In this document: positions 35,845 through 47,884 of the stretch, piece after piece
Layout: every line of letters starts with the position of its first letter
How positions within the stretch are numbered: the first letter of the stretch is position 1
Assembly: GCA_029817715.1 (NCBI GenBank)
Contig: JARUPY010000474.1
Coordinates: 6,014,001-6,078,000, forward strand
Origin: Melastoma dodecandrum
Lineage: Eukaryota > Streptophyta > Magnoliopsida > Myrtales > Melastomataceae
Length of the DNA stretch: 64,000 bases
Direction: 5' to 3'
Position numbers and translations under genes: made by a program
Notes under the pieces: generated by a model
The model's database searches: none
What the model saw: only the letters and a program-made list of their open reading frames with translations
What the model was told of the DNA's origin: nothing

Positions 35845-38368
35845 ACTTCCTCGTCATGGCGCGGAAACCCTCTTGTTCCGCGGTATTTTGCGCAAACCCT
35901 AGCTTTATCTTGTTCTCCGGCTACGCTGATGTTCTCCCCCTCTTATCGATGTGTCTGAGGTCTTTCTTTCAAAAGTCCTCCTCAGGACAAGTTCACTGTA
36001 ACACGAAGGCGATGTTTTAACCTACCCCGGAAAGGAGGAAAATAAAAAAGTGAAGGAGGCGATAAGGACCAAGGGAGTCATAATTCCACGTAGCGCGAGC
36101 CTATCCACATGTTTGTGTGCGCCCACAGACACACGACCCTATCGGTACCGTCCGCACTCGTGTGGGTGCACGCGGGCCCTTCTGTTAGCCCTCGGCCCCG
36201 ATTCCAATCAATGTGACGGGGAAACCCTACCGGAATCTCATCGGTGCTTCGTAGATATTGGTCCAGTTATACCGTTTTTGGCGTTTCTGATCCGTTCCCT
36301 GTTTGATTCCAAGTTATTTACTTATATCCAGGAAGGCAGTTTCTGTGCGATTACCCGACTCGGATAAAAGGTGATCCTCGAATACGCTTCGGTGCTTCAT
36401 GAAAGGAAGAGGTTCGGAAGAAGGGATAATTGTTTGATTTGGTATCGCGACGAACCTGTCTAGATGGATACAGCGACCGAATGGAGTTGACTTGCAGAGT
36501 TGGCGATGGTGCCGCGGGCAGCCCACGAGGGGATGACCATTGTCTCCCTCCCACCGTGCAATTCCAACTACCACTATTCATTGCACTTCGATGGCGACCC
36601 TTAAAAATAAATTAATAAAATGTCAATCGAACTGGACCCCTCCCCCCTCCCCACCCTTCAAGCTTTGTACCACATTTCTCCATCCTCATCCGCGAATGAT
36701 CCCTTTCGTGTGTTCGGCGACATTTGATTGACATCCCTAGTAGTAGCTGGTTAACATCCCACGACCTTGTCAACGCTTTTCTCGCGAGTTCATTTCATCC
36801 TGACGTTCATTTCACTCGTCCCTGCATGAAATCTAACCTGGGATAATTCAGTTCAAGGTTGGAACTCGGTACAGGCCACCCCCAAGAGAAAAGTGACACT
36901 ACTTCTCGTAAAGTAAGTATTCCGTGAAGTTATCCACGAACAGCTGCCACATCGAAGGATCGGGACCTTGACGTCAAACAAACAAACCAAACTATGAGGT
37001 CGATCGAGGGCGCTGTCACCCTGCATCTTGCAAATTATTCGGAGGGTGTGAGCTGTTGTCCAGACGACCCGAACCGAACCAGGGCGAGCTTCGCTGGAGA
37101 AATCATCAAGGGGAAAGGAGGAGAAGAAGAAGAGAATCCCATGTCCAGAGCATTGTTGGGCGTCATAATATCCTTGCTTGCTCGCTAGGACACAACAGGA
37201 TTCTCCAACATGAACCAACGACCAACATCAATAACGAGAGAAAAGAAAATGTTCAGTCGACAATATTGTCTCACGCACACGCACACGTTGTCATTGTCCC
37301 AAAACGCACACCCCCCCCCGGGCCAAAGCCAGCCCATCCTCCAATGGCGTCATGTTCCCGATAACTCGCGTCGCCTCGCGGCTTATACACGCTCCCTCCT
37401 GCCCAAAGGACATGCACCGTATCAAATATGAGATTGTGCGACGAGAGGCATGCCACAATGCCCAGAATGAAGGCATACTTAGGTATTTCTTTGCCTCGTG
37501 ATGATTTTCGAATCCGTGATAGATGTTATACAAAATGTGTACCACGAAAAGAAAACTTGTGGAAGAAGCCCCGAGCCCAAATAAATGAAAGATAGCAGCC
37601 CTGCCCAGGACACACCCATAACACTCTCTCTCTTTTCTTTCTTTGAAAAATAAATAAAACTATACAAAAGGTCATATACCCATTTAAAAAATTTTAATAA
37701 TAATAATAATAAAATTGATTTTGTTAACGGGTACGTTTAGCATGTTAAGAGATATAAATAGGAAAAAAATGCAATTTATCATGAAGAACGCATAACTTGC
37801 GTGCTACGTTAAATGTTAAATCATCGAAGTCGTAACGACGTTAAGATAAGAGCGCTTGTTAAGAAAATCCTAATAAAATTATTATTAATATCATTAAAAA
37901 AAAAGAAGAAGAAAAGAAAAGTTGGACATGAGATTTCTTTAATAGTTAACAATGTCTGGAGCAGACACCGCCCATATGCCTCTCTCCCTCCCTCCCTCCC
38001 TCCAATCAAAACAAGCCCCACCCTTTCCTCAGCGAGACCCACGCAACTGATCCCCATCCGACGGCCACGATGCGTCCCGACCGCTATGTTGTCCCCCCAA
38101 AATGTACCCTGTCCGAACCGAAACCCCAAAACAAATATCATTTTTTGACAACCGCACGCACTTAAAAAAAAAACATTTCCCTAAATTTGTCGTCGGATCT
38201 ACAAACAACTTCACCTGTCCGTGTCCCCAACATCTCTTTCATAATTATGTTTATGCCCTATACCTTATGCATCAATCTACAAACTATATAGAGCCAACCC
38301 CACTTCATTTCTTCAATCTAACCATAGACAGTCCTCTGCGTTTTGAGGAAGGCGAGAGTACAAGGAAA
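35845..38368. other. Intergenic region and Aux/IAA promoter
   Basis: No protein family recognised. 36.0-36.6 kb and 36.9-37.5 kb have moderate GC and several 60-120 codon frames on both strands with no known motif. 37.8-38.3 kb is the promoter region of the next gene, with CCCT repeats at about 37979-38003. Confidence 0.4.
38285..38290 (+). promoter_or_regulatory. TATA box of the second Aux/IAA gene
   Basis: CTATATAGAG, 84 bases before the ATG, fits a plant TATA box with a short 5' UTR. Confidence 0.6.
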
Positions 38369-39211
38369 ATGGCATCCCTCGATCTACATCTCGACGCGAC
38401 TGAGCTCAGACTGGGGCTGCCGGGAACCTCCAACACGGAGACCACGGGAAGGAAGGGTCTGGTTGGGAGGAGCATGAAGAGGGGGTGTGGGGAATTGGAT
38501 GATGGGTTTGACACCAAGGATGCGTCCGGCATGCCGAACGACGTTCCTCAGCCATCCAAGTAAGGAGACGCATGTTTATTTAGGATAGAGAATGTGTTAG
38601 CGTGGGGTTATTGACCGGGAACTTGATTCTTGTGACAGGACACAGGTCGTCGGATGGCCGCCTGTCCGATCTTACCGTAGGAACTGCTTCCAGTCAAATA
38701 AGTTGGAGGGGGAGTCGGGATGTGGAGCGCTTGTGAAGGTGAGCATGGACGGGGCTCCTTACCTGAGGAAGATAGATCTGGAGACGTATAAAGGTTACTC
38801 GGATCTCCTCGACGACCTTCAGGACATGTTCAAGTTCAAAGTCGGTCAGTATCCACTTCACGATTTCCGGTTACTAAATTAACGGGGACCTGCCTGAAGG
38901 CCGAGACGTTAAACATGGATCGTTTACTTATGAATCGTGTGGTTATTTCAGGCGAGTATTCTGAGAGAGATGGATACAACGGATCCGAGTTCGTGCCGAC
39001 GTACGAGGACAAGGACGGGGATTGGATGTTGGTCGGAGACGTCCCGTGGAAGTAAGTTTAGCCCCTTGCTGATCTTAATCTATCTGCTACAATGACTTTG
39101 CTCAGACCTAGTGGGATGGGAGTTAACCGAGTTTCCCATGTGTTCGGAAATTGCAGCATGTTCATGGGTTCATGCAAGAGGCTGAGAATCATGAAACGAT
39201 CTGTCGAATGA
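38369..39211 (+). CDS. Aux/IAA auxin co-repressor, short form
   Basis: Four exons: 38369-38559, 38639-38844, 38952-39051, 39157-39211; 183 residues. Domain I is canonical (TELRLGLPG, Leu 13/15/17), giving a TOPLESS-binding EAR motif. The degron [11 protein letters not shown] is intact (GWPPV 69-73). The PB1 part has [20 protein letters not shown] and [19 protein letters not shown]. The protein ends [17 protein letters not shown]: the last KGSEA..GL segment of most members, including the C-terminal nuclear-localisation part, is missing. The start follows an in-frame stop-poor leader but the conserved [13 protein letters not shown] decides the ATG. Role as for the other Aux/IAA gene: nuclear repressor of ARF factors degraded in response to auxin. 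Confidence 0.92.
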
Positions 39212-39812
39212 AGACCATCATTTCGGCCCATACATCTGCGACAAGGATGAAACCTTCTGCCCAGAAACACAAACCCGACTGCGGCATCTAACCACAGCCT
39301 CGGCACGCAAGCGCTGGAAGGGAGGAGCTTCGCGAGAAACAGAGGAGAAACAGGGGAGATGCAGAGGCCCAAAAGAATCAGATGCCTTTTGTATGAAACT
39401 GTACATAAGCTTGAGAAAAGGAAAAAGATGTTGTAGCATCACACTTTGTGTTCATCAATTGATCCACCAAAAGAAAACATTTTTTTAAAAAATTAGGGTT
39501 GTTGAACATGTCCTCAATTGAAATAACCCAATTTTGATGACTTAGACATAAAAAGTATTTGAGTAATCTCATGAGAGTCATCCTCAACATGATCATATAA
39601 TATTACAACTCTTTGAAAAGTCCACAACTGCTTTTTGGACCCCACCATTAAATTTCTTCCCTTCATTTTTCTGGTAATCAGCCACTCAACTCTCAACCAC
39701 TCCAGCTTTGACCTTAGAACTAGAAATTATTTAATGAGAGAATCAGAGGCTACTTACTACTTAATATCATGTTTATTGTTATCATATGATAAAGACTATG
39801 GTTCGGCCGACT

Positions 39813-41836
39813 TCACTGCCCGTCGTCCGGCTGGTTCTGATGGAAGATCGCCGACGCGAGAGATAAGGGCATGATGCACAGCGCCTTGGACTGAAGGAAC
39901 TGCATTGCGGCCCCGACGTCTTCCTCCATGAGCCTGGCAACTTCCTGCTCCGTGCCGTCCGAGGTCCACTGCTCCCATGCTGGTGCATTCTGCCCGTCGT
40001 CCACGACCTCTCCCTTTAAACACGGCCGAGGAAAGAATGTAGTAGAACTGTGGTGAGCCTGAAGGGGCCGGATCGATGGCTGAAAGTTTTGAACGTAGCC
40101 TACCTCGGTGGAGGGGTTTGGGACATCGGCCACCAGTTGGGCAACTGCGCCGGCTCCGCCTAATCGGCTCATGCTTAAGACCTGATTAACCAACAATTAA
40201 AGCCGATGATTGACATGAGGGGTGAATAACTTTGACTAGCCAACCACTTCACTTAAATTATCTGATAAAGAACTCTCTAATTCAGTTGTTTTTCCAACTG
40301 GATGGACCCAGTAACATGCAAAAGATCTCCGGGATGATCGGCTGATGACCCCGGCTTGCGCGATAATCGAGCAACGCATCATATCATACGACATCGGCGT
40401 GAAAACGAACGGTTTTTATGTTGGTTTACCTTGACTTGGAGCCTCAAGAACTTCACATAGTCCACTATTTCATCGAGCATTGCAGCCCTGTCGGTCTGCG
40501 GCAAAACATTCTAAATCTGTTAACTCAAAGAACAAAAGGCAGTCCAAACATAGACCGAGCCAAAGATGTGGATCGCCTACCTTGTTGCAGCCCGGAACCA
40601 ACTCCTGCAAAGCTTTCATCCTCTCCGCAATCCTCTCCCTTCTCATCTGCACCCCTCCCCCAAGGGAAGAAAACAACATATTCTATCAACCGACCCTCCA
40701 ACAACAGGATCAAAAAGGAAGAAGAACCTCGATCACTCACCCGCTCGGCGATGCTGTGAGGGTCGGTGGCCTGTCCTCGCCTAGCTCGAACCCTCGGCCG
40801 GGTAGTCGCCTGGGGGATGGGCGAACCAGCAGCAGTCTGCTGATTCTGCAAAAATCCAATAGATAAAAAACCACTACAATTACAGATAACAAAACACCAC
40901 CAATAAACCCAGACACTTAATTCAAAAAGTAATATCCAATTTCATGATGATACACTGACAAAATAGTTGCCATAAAGACTAAGTATGTTGAAGCGTGTGG
41001 GGTTTCATTTTGGAAAAATGAGTCGTGGTTATCTTTTTTTGGTCCTCCTGAAATCATGCAGGGCAATCTGCAAAAAAAAAAAAAAAAAAAAAACAAAGAA
41101 AGAAAAGTGGAAGTGGGGGAGGCAGAGAAGCCCTGCTGTTCACTCACTTTTACTCGGAAAGTAGTACGCCCAAAAAGTCAATGCAAATCAACTCCCTTTT
41201 CCCATTCCCTTTCATGTGCTTGGACATAATTTTCTAACATCACCTCGTCAACAAGACACTCTAGATAATGATTTTAGCAACTAGATTGACCTGTTGTTGG
41301 TGATGGTGGTGGAGTAGGGGTTGATGAGCTAGCTGCTGCGGTGGCGGTGGCGGGCGAAGAGAGGGCGGCTGCGGTGGTTGCAAGTGTCCGAAAGAAGACG
41401 AGAACAAGTTTGTCATGTTGTTGCTGTTGCTGCTGCCGTGCTGATGCATTGATTCCCTCCCCACCTGCTAATCCTGAGATAATTTACTCCCGACTTTCTT
41501 TTCTTTACCAAAACCCAAAACCTAAACCAATGACTCTACCTAATAAAACCCACGTAACTCATTACTACTACAACATGTACGCATAGTAAGTCATGTTCTC
41601 GAAAGGACCTGCTGATCGGCGCCATCCTCCGGGGCCAAGAAGCCACCCCTCACCATATTCAACTCGAGGGGTGTCAGCCCCGGGCGCGATCCCACGCCCC
41701 CGCCGTCGATGTTCGGGGACCCCAGCTGCAATCCCATGCTGGACACGTTAAACGCTGCCGGCCCGAACACGCCGAAGAAGTCATCCCCGAGGCCGTCTTG
41801 GTGGTGATGACGATGATTGTTGTTGTCGCCCGCCAT
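39813..41836 (-). CDS. bHLH transcription factor (UNE12/bHLH7-59 and LRL-like group)
   Basis: Seven exons on the minus strand: 41836-41609, 41464-41291, 40845-40741, 40646-40581, 40495-40430, 40181-40104, 40013-39813; 305 residues. After a Gly/Pro/His/Gln-rich N-terminus, exon 3 carries the group signature RVRARRGQATDPHSIAER; exon 4 MRRERIAERMKALQELVPG; exon 5 the second helix TDRAAMLDEIVDYVKFLRLQ; exon 6 VLSMSRLGGAGAVAQLVADV. The final exon has EVARLMEEDVGAAMQFLQSK and LCIMPLSLASAI, as in bHLH7/UNE12 and relatives. The basic-region H-E-R residues that contact an E-box/G-box are present (HSIAER...RRER); the usual LRRER Leu is Met. All junctions are GT-AG in phase 0. The protein is nuclear and acts as a dimer; family members work in fertilisation, root-hair and cell-growth programmes. 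Confidence 0.93.
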
Positions 41837-44800
41837 ATGTTAGTGGTGGGAAAAATGTTGGTTGAATCTTCCTGAATTTCGGAGGGGAAGGAAGAGGGAG
41901 ACGATGATGATGGAATGGAATGGATTTCGAGAATTTTGGAGTTTTATATAACCAAGAGGGCTTGTTTTCTTTCTTTCTTCTTTTTTAATGATAATGGGTT
42001 TGGTTTAGTGGGGGATTGATTAAAAAGGAATATATATATTTTTATGTGGTGGATAGTGAGTAGATTAATAAAAAAAATACTTAATTAAATTGTTATTGGG
42101 TTAAGTGAATTACTTTTATAATATAAAACCAGAATTTACTAAATTTTAATAAGCCTGGAGTACCATCAAATTACGTCACGTTTATCGAGATTTGAGATGG
42201 GCCCAGCCCGGCCCATAACCAAGTATGGACCGAGTTTTAATGGGCCTGATGCATGTCGAAGCCCGCCTTCCTGATGGGCGGGTAGTGTGGGCCTTGAGCC
42301 CTCAAACACATTGAATCTTTCCTTCTTTTCCTGTGAAATTTAATCCAAAGAGATTAATTGGAAATATTAAAAAAAACCGATGATCTTGTTTAATTATTAT
42401 TTTTTCGTTGATATATAAAATTGAGAGAGTGAGGTGGTCCCTAAAGAATGCATGCTTATGGTATTATCATATAAGATTTTATTGCCCATCTTTTGAAATA
42501 TGTCATGTAATACGCGTGTCTGTATTGTTGAAAATGAAAATATATAATATGGCATGCTTTCAACTAATAGTTTGAGCTTTTAAGATAGTTGGCGTTGACC
42601 ACCTTTACAACAATAATATCAGAACGTCGAAAAATGAAAAAGAATTAAAAAAATGAAAAGATGCCACGGAAGTCCACCCATTGGGTCAAAGAAGCCCGCC
42701 TAACACGTGGATAAGGTAATCGCAAAAATGGCCCGCCAAGGGCACATTGGAAACCTCATTTCATGCGTGGGATCGATCCTTTTATTTAGAAGAAGTCGTG
42801 TGAATTTCCGACCTTTGATTTTCTTCAAGAAGTGATAGGTAGGAAGTAGGAATGACAATCCGCATAAGCGAGTTCTATTTCATCCCGTTTTTCCAAAACG
42901 AAACGAACTCGTTACTCCCTACGTAAGTTTGGTGTAGTATAAATTTAGTAGAAAATTTGTCCAGATAAATTTAGAAAATCAACATCTTTATATAAATCTA
43001 GTAGAGAATTTTTCCAAATAAATTTGACAATGTGAAGTAAAATATGCAATTTTCTAAAATTTTAATATAATTTTTAAGATGGGACATTATTTAAAAGAAG
43101 AGAAAGGTAAGGTGTGATTTAGGACTCCTTTAAAATCATTACTCATTTTTTGATCACGTTAAATTTGATAACAACACTTTCAATGGATTCATTCTATTTC
43201 TTAAGAGATCCACGAGTTCGACGTTTGAATCGAAGGGGAAGGATCCAATTCGTCCTTATAGATTTTGATTCTAAAAACAATTTCGAGGAGAGTATTAGAT
43301 TTTAGTATATATTATTTTATAGGGATTATATGTTAAAAACTCGTATGTGTATATATATATATATATATAATATGGTGGAGGGCCCTTACAATTGGACAGT
43401 TCTGGCTGAATAATAATTCCAGGTTATATCACTTCATATTATTATTGAAACTCTAAAGTCCAGGATTTCAATAATATGAAGCTTCAAAGGCAAAAATAAA
43501 TATTAGTACATCATGTATAAATTCCACCATCATTAGGTCTCAGTTTGAAACCTATCATAAATAAATAAATTACATGTTAATTTTAAAAAAAAATTGTGTT
43601 TTCCGTTTCTAAATTTAAGAGAAACTTATTTTAAAATAAAATAGCCGGCGTCCTTGGTTTTCATCATATTTAATGTAACATATTTATTATGGGTCGAAAT
43701 ATGAGCTCCACGAGTTAAGCTGAAATATAGCTAAACAATTATATCCGATCGATATAATATATGGTTCGAATACATGTGCATAAATTAGGATTAAAGTATG
43801 ATTTTCATGACATAATCTACAAATATCTTATAAAAATACCACCGGATCTTCTACTTGATCACGGGAGAATATTTTTTTTTCCTTTTGCCGGATTTTATGA
43901 CTCTCAATCAAGCCTTGTCCAAACAAGCGTCCACTAATAAGCGTCCACTAAGACACCACCAGTTTAGTTCAAAACAATGTCCAAACAACATATCAATATC
44001 TCCATTAGAAGATATCAATAAGTAGATGTCATTTCAACTAGAATAACCGTGGATCAAGGCAACAAAACTTCACTTCTTACTCCGTCAACCCACCACCATC
44101 GTGAACCCTAACTATTCTATTTTTCTCTCTCACGTCTGTTTTCATAATACAACAACCCCCATTTTAACTATTTTTTTCATACAAGCCTTCGGGTGAAAAA
44201 GAATTTGAGCTCGATCGATCGATCTATATGTTAATCTGTTGAAACATATATCACTTACACTTTCCCTACCGCCACCTTTTTTCTTACAAAATGGAGACAA
44301 TCTTCGAATGATTGGTTCTCTCATGAAAAACAAGGTTTCTAGTGAGCTAAATATTTCCCTCAACGTTGAATGTTTTGTCATCATGAAAAAGGAGGGAAAT
44401 TCTTAAAATAGTTTTGATGATAAGCCTGGTTTTGATGATGAGCCTTGACTTTTTGCGAAACATAGGTCACTACAAAAGCTACTCCTAATGAGAACCTTCT
44501 GTAAGGAAATATTTTTATGTGACTGACCAGCTTCTGTAGCATGACATTTTGTGTGTGTAGGAGAACCTTGGGTAGGGGTTTTGTGTCTCCTTAGTAGTTT
44601 TCTTGAGGGACTGCGCAAGAGAAGTTGAAACTAGGCATTGTACAGGTCAAAACACCGTCGGAGTGAAACATCCGAAGGGAAGTTAAAACGGGCTACTGTG
44701 TAGGTGATGACACCGCCGGAGAGAAACATCCGAAGGGAAGTCACAATGAGGAGCTGTGCAAGTAAGGACACCACCCGAGGGAATCATTCAAACACTTGAT

Positions 44801-46197
44801 TATCTTTGTTAGTCATGTTTACGCGTGCAATGAGTCACATTTGTGCATAACCTTCTGGTCTGTGATATAGAAGGTTGATCGTGCATTACCTTCTGTAATT
44901 GCTACTACATTTCATTTTACTGATAACCATCCAAATTCTGAATGAGAATGGACGTAGGCAAAGCATGACGAACCACTAAAAATCCTTGTGTCGTACAAAT
45001 CATTTCGGTATTCGTTCCATACGTTCTGTTTCACAGAAGCCTGCTCGCAAGCTTCTACAGAAGCTTTCTTTCACTTAGGGGTGTCGAAAAGGAGTTAAAA
45101 ATTCTTAATTTGACTTTAACACTAATTCACTCACTCTCAGTGTAACAGACCCACTCGAATTTCCTAAACAGACTAAGTGTCACCCGTTGCCTTTGACTCT
45201 TGGAATTGGAGACGATCGAAGCGAGGCCCAGACATGCCCGATTAGCAACCTAAAGAAGGCCCATTTGATTCTCTCTGCAGTACCTCGAAGCTCGAGTCGA
45301 GGTGCTCGATCGAAAAGTGTCGAATGTGTGTGATTATGCACTTAAAGCGAGAAATGTGAACCTCCTGAGAAAGCATGAGGGCACCGTTTGGATGATTAAG
45401 AAGGATATTGCCGTGGGCGTCGTCCCGTCAATGCTCGAGAATTAGTTTATGGAAGATTTATTTTCCAGTAATCCGTGACTGTGAAAACTCCAAATGAATT
45501 ATTTTCATACAATGAAATGTTTAATATTCTATATGGTGCTTGTAAAATTTGATTATAATCATCGTCGGCTCTCTTTTGTTATGCCCCTCAGCACAAAATT
45601 TAATCACCCATATATCGAAAAATAAAATTTATAAATAAAAAAGTATTAACGATACTTTAAATGATTAATCGGAACTACAAATATGTTTACATAATTTTTC
45701 ACTTAAAAAATTGGAATATTAAACTATCAAACCAGACAGTCATAATTAATTTCGGAAACCTTTTATCCAGTTTATTTTAGAAAAAAATAGTTTGGGGGGG
45801 TGTCATCTGATTGCATTAATAATTCATTCAAGCTTTTATTATATTATTGATAATGTTTTAATAGTTGACCCTTCAATATATATTTCAAATTCTTTTCCGA
45901 TGAAATATTCATTAAGAAATTACTTATAAAATTTACTGCTGGAAATAAACAATATTTAAATAAAAACAATGAGTTTATTTAATCTTTTGTGGGTAAAAAA
46001 GGAATGGTATAGATTGAATGAAATTAATCGTTATATCTATTTCACTAATATTAAAATAAAAGTTAGATCCTTCATATTTGTATTCAATCTCTATTATAGA
46101 CTGGTCAGGTATTTTTAGGGATGCATAAATAAATGTACGAGGGGAAAGGAGGAGGTCTGTCCATTGCCATCTTGTCCTTTATTTCATTCAAGAAAGC
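41837..46197. other. AT-rich intergenic region, no gene recognised
   Basis: Contains the bHLH promoter (41.84-42.0 kb, with GA and CTTT tracts), a cluster of GGCCCA words at about 42195-42300, and a TA repeat at about 43351-43370. Short ORFs on both strands do not resemble proteins. A 58-base tandem repeat at 44621 is listed separately. CACTACAAAAG at 44472 resembles a CACTA transposon end but no partner was found. Confidence 0.45.
44621..44794. repeat. Three tandem copies of a 58-bp unit
   Basis: Copies start at 44621, 44679 and 44737, each beginning GAAGT and each containing CACCG/CACCAC..GGAG followed by AACATCCGAAGG or its decayed form. The spacing is exactly 58 bases twice. Copies 1 and 2 are most alike. 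No coding frame runs through all three. Confidence 0.75.
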
Positions 46198-47395
46198 GTG
46201 GGTGAAGAAGGAGAGGTGACAACCACCCCAGTTGCTGATTCCAACGACAACAACAAGTCCGGTGATGTTAACCTCTTCCCCACTCTTGACTTGTTAAGCA
46301 ATTTCATCGGTTCTGAGTCACCGTACTCTTCTTTGACGGCCTTGGGGAATGTATCCGGTGATGGATCGTCTGGTGTTGAGGGTCGCATTCCAACTGGGGG
46401 GACTTGCGGGCTGATCACGGTGATACTAATGAGTCCTACGTTGGATCGTCTGGTTTCGACTGCAATAGTTCCCAAACTCGGAACTTGGGGGATTATTATG
46501 GAGCTGTGGCTGTGTTTTGGGAGATGCCTTTGAGGACCTTGGCTGGGAATACCGATGGTGCATCTTCTGGTTTCAATAGTTGTGTTCAAACTCAGAAGTT
46601 GGGAATCGATGTCGATGCCCCGGTTGTATCATGCAAACTATCTTTGTCGATCCAGGGAATGATTCCCAGTGATGGACCATTCGGTTTCCAGAGTCGCATT
46701 CGAACTCAGAACTCGCAGCCCCATATCAGGGCCATGGGTGCAGCATGCGATCTGTCTCGGATGACTAAAACAAGTCGTCGAAAGAGGGGTCAAGCCCAAA
46801 CCTGGACCTGAGTCTCAAGCCACCCGCTATTATTACAAAGAACCCGAAGAACATATACTTCAAGAACAGACAGCCTCGCCTACCGCCCCCGCCTTAGTCT
46901 TGCCCAAAGCACTTAGGCAGCATAGAATCATCAGGCAGACGAGAAGTAAAGCTGGTGACACAGAAGGTTTTGACGTGGTTTGACCTTAACTCACATTTGG
47001 CTCGTCTGTTGTTACCAGAGAAAAAATTCATGAACAACGAGCATTTGCTGAGACCAGACGAGTGTGAGGACCTGCGCACCAATAAAGTGAACGAGACTTT
47101 CGTGGGTGTCATCTCATCAAGGTCCATAGAAAGCACATTAAAGTTCAAACACTGGCTGATGAGCAAAAATCCTATTGCCATCTTCCAACATGGGGCCAAG
47201 ACTTACTACGTGATTCAGGACAGTTGGGTAGGGTTCACGAAGGACAACGAGTTGAAGGAGAAGGATAGGGTTCAACTGTGGGCATTCAGGGTCGACAGCA
47301 GCGATCGTAAAGACTCGTTGAAGATCGCGATAGTGAACCTCGACGGCAACTGCGGAAGATTTGTAGATGGTGTAGTAGTCCCAATGGCGGAGTGA
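46198..47395 (+). pseudogene. Broken B3 (DUF313-type) gene with coding repeats
   Basis: The last 146 codons (from about 46955) encode a B3 domain related to the intact gene at 9683-10453: VTQKVLTWFDLNSHLARLLL, FVGVISSRSIESTLKFKHWL, YYVIQDSWVGFTKDNELKEK, DRVQLWAFRV. Just upstream the same frame has PKNIYFKNRQPRLPPPP and then TAG at 46895-46897, where the intact paralogue reads on through PPLFRQYIDSLGG. The N-terminal part is open in two other frames (46198-46430 and 46404-46811), so at least two frame changes separate it from the B3 domain, and the first frame has no ATG. No credible splice sites repair this. The N-terminal part consists of about four degenerate repeats of roughly 80-117 bases, each with GG(A)TCGTCTGGTTTC..CAAACTC. 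Confidence 0.75.
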
Positions 47396-47880
47396 AGTCT
47401 TTATTATCTCGTTGAAATTATTCATGAAGCTTCTATTTATGTATTTGTTTATTTAAATTGAAACTTATTTATTTATAGAATAATTTATTCCATTCCCCAA
47501 AAATTAATTGTCATCGCTTTCGCTACTATTATAAGACAAATTGGAAAATCTTTTTATAAACAATCAAATTAATTCTCCGCTAACATGATATCATTGTGTT
47601 AGTACCATATGTTTATGATACAATCCAACCTTATAAATTTTCTCATAGTCATTGACATGTCCAGAGTTTATTCCATGCCAAAACGTAATTCAAAAAAAAA
47701 AAAAACCTACTACATAAATAGTTAATTCTCACAGTTAAATTTATGAACAATTAAGCGCTTATCAAAATTCTTTTTTTTTAGAGCTCGAGATATTAAAAAA
47801 AAAATAGAGATATCCAGTCATCTAAACTAATAGTAAATATTATTTTAGATTATTTAAATTTTTGTAGTATTTCTTTTTTG
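47396..47880. other. AT-rich spacer
   Basis: No gene or clear repeat beyond A and T runs (for example at about 47691-47705 and 47771-47780). Confidence 0.4.
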
Positions 47881-47884
47881 TCCG

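Noticed and set aside
44469..44985. Possible CACTA transposon from CACTACAAAAG
   Set aside because: No matching inverted end TTGTAGTG and no 3-bp duplication found nearby.
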